From CALIKS01 sp964440295 (GTDB taxonomy: Archaea; Thermoproteota; Nitrososphaeria_A; Caldarchaeales; Calditenuaceae), in NCBI GenBank assembly GCA_964440295.1, contig CAYTRT010000034.1:1-11229 (forward strand): a stretch of 11,229 nucleotides of DNA, given 5' to 3'. Under the pieces are notes generated by a model. That model made no database searches, was not told the origin of the DNA, and was given only the letters and a program-made list of their open reading frames with translations. The translations under genes and the position numbers were made by a program. Of the stretch, positions 6,434 to 11,229 are shown one piece after another (the first letter of the stretch is position 1; each line of letters begins with the position of its first letter).

Positions 6434-7006
6434 TCATGCTTTGTTGGGCTCGTACTGCAGCTTGAGCCTCAGCAGTCCCTTCGAGACCTCGGACTCAATT
6501 ATCCTCAGCCTAAACTCCTCGAAGATGCCCTTGGCGAGCTCAAAAACGCATTGGGTAGATTCGATCACTCCTCCGACGCCGAAGGCATTCACTTCGTAGA
6601 GTCCTGGGCCGATGTTCTTTATGTTTACGGTCTTCAACGGGTAGAACTTAAGCAGCTTATTTCCAAGCTGAAACAGTTGCTCTGGAGTGTCTGCGAGTAT
6701 CCTTATGTATTTGCCCACCTCCCTGCCGAGCTTGTAGAAGCTATTCAATAAGAAGTCGCGATCCTTTTCGTATAGTTTTGAGAGTAGGTTGTCCATGAAT
6801 TCCGATGGTAGCAAGATGGCGTCGAAGTCTCTGAGGATTCGGTAAGTCTTCCAGAGGTCTCGCAGAAAGTCTATGTCTATGCCTTCGTTAATTGCCTCAA
6901 TTCCGGCCTCAATTATCTCATTAGTGAGGGCGTAGAGCGTCATATTCTTCTTCTTAGCCAGCTGGGAAAGCTCCTCCCCTATGTTTGACTCAACAGCTAG
7001 TGACAT
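6434..7006 (-). CDS. Ribbon-helix-helix N-terminal domain protein with unrecognised C-terminal domain
   Basis: I do not recognise the family. Residues 1-40 (starting MSLAVESNIGEEL, then AKKKNMTLYALTNEIIEAGI) look like a ribbon-helix-helix DNA-binding domain: one beta strand, then two helices. The remaining 150 residues are mixed helix and strand, ending in an alternating strand pattern (FRLRIIES...LLRLKLQYE). This loosely recalls ligand-binding V4R-type domains but lacks their cysteines, so that is only a guess. Together this suggests a ligand-responsive transcription regulator. A start at 7015 adds three residues (MGR), but a TATA-like box at 7034-7039 is about 30 bases from the ATG at 7006 and too close to 7015. 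It is divergent from the 5S rRNA gene and upstream of tRNA-Trp on the same strand. Confidence 0.7.
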   Translation of the reverse strand: MSLAVESNIGEELSQLAKKKNMTLYALTNEIIEAGIEAINEGIDIDFLRDLWKTYRILRDFDAILLPSEFMDNLLSKLYEKDRDFLLNSFYKLGREVGKYIRILADTPEQLFQLGNKLLKFYPLKTVNIKNIGPGLYEVNAFGVGGVIESTQCVFELAKGIFEEFRLRIIESEVSKGLLRLKLQYEPNKA

Positions 7007-7033
7007 CCTACCCATAATTCATCTGCAATTAGT

Positions 7034-7039
7034 GTATAA
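7034..7039 (-). promoter_or_regulatory. TATA-like box of the ribbon-helix-helix gene
   Basis: Minus-strand TTATAC is centred about 30 bases upstream of the ATG at 7006. A second AT-rich candidate, TTATTTAC (about 7050-7058), would instead give a leader of roughly 13 bases to the ATG at 7015, so the choice is not certain. Confidence 0.4.
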
Positions 7040-7138
7040 CTAGAGGTAAGTAAATAACCTTGTGGATATCACAACATTTATGCATACTTTTTTTGATATT
7101 GAATGGCCCAACCAACAACCGCCTAGTCCTCAGTATAG

Positions 7139-7147
7139 CCTTAAATC
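7139..7147 (+). promoter_or_regulatory. TATA box of the 5S rRNA gene
   Basis: The CCTTAAATC stretch is centred about 27 bases before the first base of the 5S rRNA helix I, the standard archaeal spacing for a stable RNA whose transcript starts at or near the mature end. Confidence 0.65.
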
Positions 7148-7170
7148 CAGCCTCGACTTATTGATACTCC

Positions 7171-7296
7171 TGGGTTGCCGGTCATAGGGTGGGGGGAAAC
7201 ACCCGGTCTCATTCCGAACCCGGAAGTTAAGCCCCCACCCGCCTGGTGAGTAGTGGGGTGGGAGACCACCCGTGAAAACCGGGTACTGGCAACCCA
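7171..7296 (+). rRNA. 5S ribosomal RNA
   Basis: Terminal helix I is a perfect 9-base pairing of TGGGTTGCC (7171-7179) with GGCAACCCA (7288-7296). Between them are the hallmark blocks of archaeal 5S rRNA: GGTCATAG, GGGGGGAAACACCCGGTCTC, CCGAACCCGGAAGTTAAG and GTACTGGC. The length of about 126 bases is normal for this group. The gene stands alone: no 16S, 23S or adjacent same-strand tRNA is present, the unlinked arrangement common in Thermoprotei. Exact ends may differ by one or two bases. Confidence 0.97.
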
Positions 7297-7341
7297 ATTG
7301 TACCTCGTTCTGGCAAATCAAGACTGGAAGAGCCGATAACG

Positions 7342-7349
7342 TATAAATT
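7342..7349 (+). promoter_or_regulatory. TATA box of the sfsA-like gene
   Basis: TATAAATT lies about 35 bases upstream of the TTG at 7380, predicting a transcript start near 7372 and a leader of under 10 bases. It gives this gene a promoter separate from that of the 5S rRNA. Confidence 0.6.
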
Positions 7350-7379
7350 AGCTGAGGAGCAAGTTGAGCCGTTAGAAGA

Positions 7380-8093
7380 TTGTCGACCGGCGGGCCAGCA
7401 TTACTCAAGGTCGAGGTGCGCGCGGCATCTCTTTTGGAGCGTATAAACCGCTTCGTCGTGTTTGCTGAAACGCCCCTCGGCATGCTCAGACTCTATCTGA
7501 GAAACACCGGCAGACTCAGAGACCTAATCCAGCGCGGCTCGACAGCGCTCTTCATTCCTAACAAGAAATTGAAGACGGATGGACTACTAATCGGCGTAAT
7601 GATCGATGAGGAGCGAGCGGCCATAGTTGATCCTGTTCTTCAAACATGCGCCTTTGAAGAGGCGTGGAGGCGAGGACTCATCCCGTGGCTGGAGGGTTGG
7701 AGAATCGCCAAGCGCGAGTACAATTTCGAGGATTCGAGAATAGATTACCTCATCGTGAAGGATAGAGCTAAAGGATTACTGGAGGCCAAGTCTGCCGTCT
7801 ACCACTCGGATGATAACTACTGCATGTATCCTGACACTATATCGACGAGGGGGCGGAGACACGTGGAGGCGCTAATCAGGGCCAGAAATAGACACTACCA
7901 CTCATTCATAGTTTTCATCTCGGCCCACCCGCTCTGCAGGCGGTTCAAGCCATGCAGCGAAGCAGACCCACTATTAAGAGCGCTATTGATAAAGGCTAGA
8001 AGATTTGGAGTAAAGCTATACTCTCTTAAGATGCATCTAAAGGTTGATGGAGAAATAGTTCTTGACTCTCCCTCAATACCTATAACGTTCTAG
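7380..8093 (+). CDS. sfsA: SfsA-family protein (sugar fermentation stimulation protein homologue)
   Basis: SfsA proteins have a nucleic-acid-binding N-terminal OB-like part and a PD-(D/E)xK nuclease-like part; E. coli SfsA was described as a DNA-binding regulator of sugar metabolism, and the archaeal role is unknown. The 237 residues fit. Landmarks are RINRFVVF (21-28), RNTGRL (41-46), SRIDYLI (119-125) with D122, LLEAKSAV (133-140) with the E135/K137 pair, MYPDTISTRGRRHVEAL (149-165) and EADPLLRALLIKARRFGVK (194-212). All three nuclease-core positions are kept. The start is TTG at 7380, just after the predicted transcript start; an in-frame GTG at 7416 is an alternative. The stop shares a CTAG with that of the convergent transporter. 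Confidence 0.87.
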   Translation: MSTGGPALLKVEVRAASLLERINRFVVFAETPLGMLRLYLRNTGRLRDLIQRGSTALFIPNKKLKTDGLLIGVMIDEERAAIVDPVLQTCAFEEAWRRGLIPWLEGWRIAKREYNFEDSRIDYLIVKDRAKGLLEAKSAVYHSDDNYCMYPDTISTRGRRHVEALIRARNRHYHSFIVFISAHPLCRRFKPCSEADPLLRALLIKARRFGVKLYSLKMHLKVDGEIVLDSPSIPITF

Positions 8094-9310
8094 TCTCCCC
8101 GCTTGAGTCCAACGAGCATAGTTATGGCTCCGACGACTGCTAATGCTGCTACGAGCGGAAATGCTGAGAGGTATGTTCCAGTCGTGTCTCGTAGCCATCC
8201 AGAGGAGAGCGGCCCCAACAAGGCACCAACTCCATCTGCAGTAATGACTATGCCATAATTCTTTCCGTAGTTCCTGGCTCCGAAAAACATCCTAGTGGTA
8301 GTGGGTGCGAGCGTTATCCATCCGCCGAGGTTTAGCCAAAGAAGCGCAAAACCAACATAGAAAATGATGGGGTTGCACATGCTGAATAGGTAGAGTGAAA
8401 GAGATGCCGCGAGAATCATGCAGAAGGACAGTATAGCCACGAGTTTGGGCTTAAGTTTATCGGTGAGCATGCCGAAGAATGGCCTTCCAAGACCATTGAA
8501 TATTGCGAAGGCCGAGACCGCTATCGATGCTTCTGTCTGACTGATCTTGACTACCTCTATTCCAAACGGCGCCGATATTCCGACAGCCATGAAGCCGGAG
8601 AAACACGCGATTGCATAACCAACCCAGAGCGCGTAGAAAGACTTTGTCCTAAGCATTGCAGATGCGTCAAGCTCTATCTGCTTTTCAGGCATCTCTTCTT
8701 TTAGCGACGAGGAGCCAAATTCTTGCTGTGGAAAGCGTAGTAGAAATGAAAACGCAACGAGTACTATTAGGATTATTATTCCAAGGTAGAAGAAGGTCTT
8801 TAGTGGCCCGACCATCTCTATCAAGGCAGATATTGCTGGCGCCGTTACTAGCGGCGAGAGGCCGAAGCCGAGAACCGTGAGCCCGATAGCTGTCCCGGAC
8901 TTATCTGGGAACCACTTGGCGGCTGTAGTTATAGGTACGCAGTACGTCGTGCCTGTACCCGCTCCTCCTACTACTCCGTAAAGCAGCGTTAGCGTGTAGA
9001 TGTCATTTGAGTAGCTTGCGAATATCCATCCAACCGTGACGAGCGCGCTGCCGAGAATCAGCGTGAGGCGGGGCCCGTATCTGTCTATGAAGCTGCCGGC
9101 GAACGGCATGACGAAGGCGAAGGCCGCGAGGAACACCATGTAGGGCAGCCCACTCTCGGTGGACGTGATCGACCAGAGCTTCTCTAGAGGCTTCCTAAAA
9201 ACACTGTATGAGTATATTGCTCCTAAGCATAGATTGATTATGAATCCGACGATAATAATTACCCAGCGATAGCGATCCGTCGAAGAAGTTCTTCTCGAGT
9301 CTCGTGGCAA
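8090..9310 (-). CDS. OFA-type major facilitator transporter (copy 1)
   Basis: Twelve-helix major facilitator of the oxalate/formate antiporter (OFA, TC 2.A.1.11) type; members carry small organic anions, and the substrate here cannot be read from sequence. 406 residues. A short basic N-terminus (1-14) precedes helix 1 (RWVIIIVGFIINLCLGAIYSY). The loop 2-3 motif GSFIDRYGPR is at 72-81, and a charged central loop (about 194-215) separates the halves. The second-half counterpart is GRPFFGMLTDKLKPK, with YGKNYGI near helix 10. The start is TTG at 9310: an in-frame stop lies four codons upstream (TAA) and no later in-frame ATG fits before helix 1. The nearby ATG at 9328 is in another frame. It is closely similar to the next transporter, suggesting tandem duplication. 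Confidence 0.9.
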   Translation of the reverse strand: MPRDSRRTSSTDRYRWVIIIVGFIINLCLGAIYSYSVFRKPLEKLWSITSTESGLPYMVFLAAFAFVMPFAGSFIDRYGPRLTLILGSALVTVGWIFASYSNDIYTLTLLYGVVGGAGTGTTYCVPITTAAKWFPDKSGTAIGLTVLGFGLSPLVTAPAISALIEMVGPLKTFFYLGIIILIVLVAFSFLLRFPQQEFGSSSLKEEMPEKQIELDASAMLRTKSFYALWVGYAIACFSGFMAVGISAPFGIEVVKISQTEASIAVSAFAIFNGLGRPFFGMLTDKLKPKLVAILSFCMILAASLSLYLFSMCNPIIFYVGFALLWLNLGGWITLAPTTTRMFFGARNYGKNYGIVITADGVGALLGPLSSGWLRDTTGTYLSAFPLVAALAVVGAITMLVGLKRGD

Positions 9311-9341
9311 TTCTTATTCATCGAGAAATGACTAGAGTCTT

Positions 9342-9350
9342 TTCATAAAC
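9342..9350 (-). promoter_or_regulatory. TATA-like box of OFA transporter copy 1
   Basis: Minus-strand GTTTATGAA is centred about 36 bases upstream of the TTG at 9310, in the 69-base gap between the two transporter genes. This suggests copy 1 can be transcribed on its own. The match to consensus is only moderate. Confidence 0.4.
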
Positions 9351-9379
9351 ATTATTGAATGAAGGTTTCTGCGTGTTGG

Positions 9380-10612
9380 TTATCTTCTCGGGGGCCTGAG
9401 ACCTATGTATGCGGTTATTAGTCCAACTATTGCGAGTACACTGACTACTGGGAAGACCGTGAGGTAGGTGCCCGTAGTGTCCTTTAGCCATCCCGATGAG
9501 AGCATTCCGAGGATTGCGCCTACGCCATAAGAGGTAAAGACCACGCCGTAGTTCTTGCCGTAGTATTTTGTCCCGAAGAATATCTTAGTCGCTGTAGGCG
9601 CTATGGCCAGCCATCCTCCAAGGTTCAGCCAAAGGACCGAGAAGCAGACGAAGTAAATTATTGCATTGCCCTCTCCGAATGCGTATAGAAGTGCGGCGAC
9701 CACTGAGATCATGAGGAATGAAAGGACCGCGGTGTTTCTGGGCTTCAGCCTATCAGTGAGCCAGCCGAAGAGTGGTCTTCCAAATCCGTTGAATATTGCG
9801 AAGACCGAGACCGCTATTGATGATGCCTGCTGGCTTATCTTGGCTACCTCGAGGCCGAATGGAGCGGCGATTCCAATAGCCATCAGTCCCGAGAGGCATC
9901 CCAACGTGTAGGCAATCCAGAGCGCATAGAATGTCTTTGTCCTAAGCATCTCCGACCTGTCAAGCTGGCCCTCCTTCCTTGCCGCGGCTTGGGCGGCCGT
10001 CGTCTGCTTGGCCGATGGCGCAGAACTGCTTGATGGGAACTTAAGGGGCATCGATAGGACTAACAAGATGATTAGGAAGGCTATGCCGAGGTATAGGAAC
10101 GTCTGGAGCGGACCGACTGAGGAGATTAGGCTCGACATTATCGGCGCAGTTATCAGCGGCGAGAGACCGAAGCCCAGCAGTGTTAGGCCCATGGCTGTGC
10201 CCGCCCTCTCTGGGAACCATCTGGCCGCCACTGCTATCGGCGCGCCGTAGACCACGCCCACTCCTGCCCCTCCCACCACGCCGTAGAGAATTGTCAGTAG
10301 GAGGATGTTGTTTGAGAGGCTTGCCAAGCACCAACCCGCTCCGACAAGAATGCTGCCGATTATCACGGTTATTCTTGGGCCAAACCTGTCTAGGAATCCA
10401 CCGACAACCGGCATCGTGAATGCAAACATGGCGAGGAAGACCATGTAGGGCAGTCCGCTCTCGGTCGAGGATATTCTCCAGAGCGCCTCGAGCGGCTTCC
10501 TGAAGACGCTGTAGGAGTAAATCGACCCTAGACAGATATTTATCACGAACCCTATCGCGACAAGCATCCAGCGAAAAGAAGAGCTTGACTGTACAGTACT
10601 TTTAGTCGTCAT
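9380..10612 (-). CDS. OFA-type major facilitator transporter (copy 2)
   Basis: Second twelve-helix OFA-type transporter, 410 residues in the form chosen. It keeps the same landmarks as copy 1: SIYSYSVFRKPLEALW near helix 1, GGFLDRFGPR in loop 2-3, GFGLSPLITAP in helix 5, MLRTKTFYALW opening the second half, and GRPLFGWLTDRLKPR plus YGKNYGV. More than half of the aligned residues match copy 1 by eye; the central loop differs, being rich in Ala, Ser and Gln here. A GTG start at 10639 would add nine residues, but the TATA box (10643-10650) ends only four bases upstream of it, so that GTG would precede the transcript start. The ATG at 10612, about 35 bases from the box, is preferred. Substrate unknown. 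Confidence 0.9.
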   Translation of the reverse strand: MTTKSTVQSSSSFRWMLVAIGFVINICLGSIYSYSVFRKPLEALWRISSTESGLPYMVFLAMFAFTMPVVGGFLDRFGPRITVIIGSILVGAGWCLASLSNNILLLTILYGVVGGAGVGVVYGAPIAVAARWFPERAGTAMGLTLLGFGLSPLITAPIMSSLISSVGPLQTFLYLGIAFLIILLVLSMPLKFPSSSSAPSAKQTTAAQAAARKEGQLDRSEMLRTKTFYALWIAYTLGCLSGLMAIGIAAPFGLEVAKISQQASSIAVSVFAIFNGFGRPLFGWLTDRLKPRNTAVLSFLMISVVAALLYAFGEGNAIIYFVCFSVLWLNLGGWLAIAPTATKIFFGTKYYGKNYGVVFTSYGVGAILGMLSSGWLKDTTGTYLTVFPVVSVLAIVGLITAYIGLRPPRR

Positions 10613-10642
10613 TTCGACATCGCTACAACTCAAATTCACGCC

Positions 10643-10650
10643 TTATTTAA
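10643..10650 (-). promoter_or_regulatory. TATA box of OFA transporter copy 2
   Basis: Minus-strand TTAAATAA, within the symmetric stretch CCTTATTTAAGG on the plus strand, predicts a transcript start near 10620, about 8 bases before the ATG at 10612. Confidence 0.6.
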
Positions 10651-11066
10651 GGATATGCGGTCTATGGCGATGCTATTTCTCTGCCTGTCCACTCTCTAGT
10701 TTCTCTCCTATTAATGCTTAATTTGGCACGAGTAGGTCCTACTATTTTTGCCTCTGATCGTCTCGCCCTTGTTGTTTAGGCGCTATTCTTCCTGATCCCT
10801 CAGGTTCTAGGCACCTATATGCTAATTTGTAGAATTTATGGTTTTGGTCTAAAGGACTGTGTGTAAATACCTATTATATTCGTATAAGAAATGGTCCTAG
10901 GGCTGTCGGGATGGGATGGTGCGTATCAAAAGAATCCATCCCCCAATTTAAGCTCCGAAGAAGTGTAAAAACAGCATCTTTACTGCATAATACTCATATA
11001 GGAACGTAGATAAAAATGGCAGTGTATATTTTATAGTCGTAGTTCTCTTAGAGGATGGGTGTGCAA
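10651..11066. other. Gene-poor intergenic region of about 415 bases
   Basis: AT-rich sequence with frequent stops in all frames and no open frame resembling a protein. It holds one clear stem (10913-10942), the short inverted repeats GTAGG-T-CCTAC (10732-10742) and CCTGA-TCCC-TCAGG (10791-10804), and several TATA-like stretches (around 10873-10888 and 11024-11034). An unannotated non-coding RNA is possible, but nothing in it matches a family I can name. Confidence 0.5.
10913..10942 (+). repeat. Hairpin-forming inverted repeat
   Basis: GGGATGG (10913-10919) pairs perfectly with CCATCCC (10936-10942) across a 16-base loop. The left arm is part of an overlapping duplication GGGATGGGATGG (10908-10919), so the right arm could pair in two registers. 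No T-run follows, so it is not a typical terminator. A plus-strand TATA-like sequence lies about 35-40 bases upstream. Confidence 0.4.
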
Positions 11067-11229
11067 TCAATCATCCTTGCAAGGCTGCTTTAATGATCTC
11101 TTTATCATCTGCCTGGCTTCTTCACCACCCTTCTTCAGGACTCTTATAAACTTCTCCACGTCTAGACCATCCGTATAGTTGTTGTCATTCAGCCAGCGTG
11201 CAATGACTAGCATCATTGTCTCAGCTCCT
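11067..11229 (-). CDS. Unrecognised protein, 3' end at window edge
   Basis: A minus-strand frame open from the window edge runs 53 codons to TGA at 11067-11069. It begins GAETMMLVIARWLNDNNY and ends in a lysine-rich helical stretch (EEARQMIKRSLKQPCKDD). The composition is that of a real soluble protein: balanced charge, and GC choice unlike the neighbouring gap. Either it is the C-terminus of a longer gene to the right, or a 49-residue protein starting at the ATG pair at 11211-11216; an AGGAG sits 8 bases upstream of that pair. I do not recognise the family. Confidence 0.55.
   Translation of the reverse strand, partial: GAETMMLVIARWLNDNNYTDGLDVEKFIRVLKKGGEEARQMIKRSLKQPCKDD

Noticed and set aside
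6425..6751. Plus-strand open frame of 108 codons opposite the ribbon-helix-helix gene
   Set aside because: It lies almost wholly antisense to a better-supported minus-strand gene, has no promoter or recognisable domain, and its sequence looks like a shadow frame.
9299..9328. ATG at 9328 as the start of transporter copy 1
   Set aside because: It is out of frame with the transporter; the frame used has a TAA four codons before the TTG at 9310.
9340..9360. Possible third copy of the shared element upstream of transporter copy 1
   Set aside because: The minus-strand TTCAATAATGTTTATGA matches only about 11 of 17 positions, mainly the AT-rich part; chance is an adequate explanation.
10945..10985. 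H/ACA-type RNA after the hairpin at 10913 (ACA near 10970)
   Set aside because: No pseudouridine pocket or kink-turn could be drawn, and an ACA triplet alone is too common to count.
1..11229. CRISPR arrays, insertion sequences or integration sites
   Set aside because: No regularly spaced repeats, transposase or integrase genes, or duplicated tRNA 3' ends were found on either strand.

Overview
The window reads as a piece of a hyperthermophilic or thermophilic archaeal chromosome, most likely of the Thermoprotei (crenarchaeal) type. The evidence is a Nop5-fibrillarin gene pair, an archaeal Trm1, a 5S rRNA gene not attached to a 16S-23S operon, a tRNA-Trp with an intron after position 37 and no encoded CCA, heavy use of AGG/AGA arginine codons, and TATA boxes 27-36 bases upstream of start codons, which implies leaderless or nearly leaderless mRNAs. 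The genus cannot be named from the sequence alone.

Left region (1-3890, plus strand): a tightly packed RNA-metabolism operon. It holds nop5 (5' end cut by the window edge), flpA (fibrillarin), rnhB (RNase HII), a THEP1-type nucleoside triphosphatase and trm1 (tRNA G26 dimethyltransferase). The genes overlap by 4, 8 and 17 bases, or are 4 bases apart. Nop5 and fibrillarin are two of the three core proteins of the C/D-box RNA 2'-O-methylation particle. Trm1 modifies G26 of tRNAs, and the tRNA-Trp in this window has G26.

Middle region (3898-7006, minus strand): a TauE/SafE-type anion permease, a Pyr_excise-family (pyrimidine-dimer glycosylase-like) protein, a ferritin-like di-iron protein, tRNA-Trp(CCA), and a protein with an N-terminal ribbon-helix-helix domain and an unrecognised C-terminal domain. 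Most of these appear to be separately transcribed, each with its own TATA box. An 18-base core (one mismatch) plus a T-run is shared between the region upstream of the permease promoter and the region upstream of the ferritin-like gene. It is the best candidate here for an undescribed regulatory element.

Right region (7171-11229): a plus-strand 5S rRNA gene and an SfsA-family gene run into two tandem, closely related OFA-type major facilitator transporters on the minus strand. The sfsA and first transporter genes end in the same CTAG. About 450 bases without a convincing gene follow, with one hairpin. At the right edge is the 3' end, or the whole of a very short version, of an unrecognised minus-strand gene. 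I saw no mobile element, CRISPR array or clear new multi-gene system.
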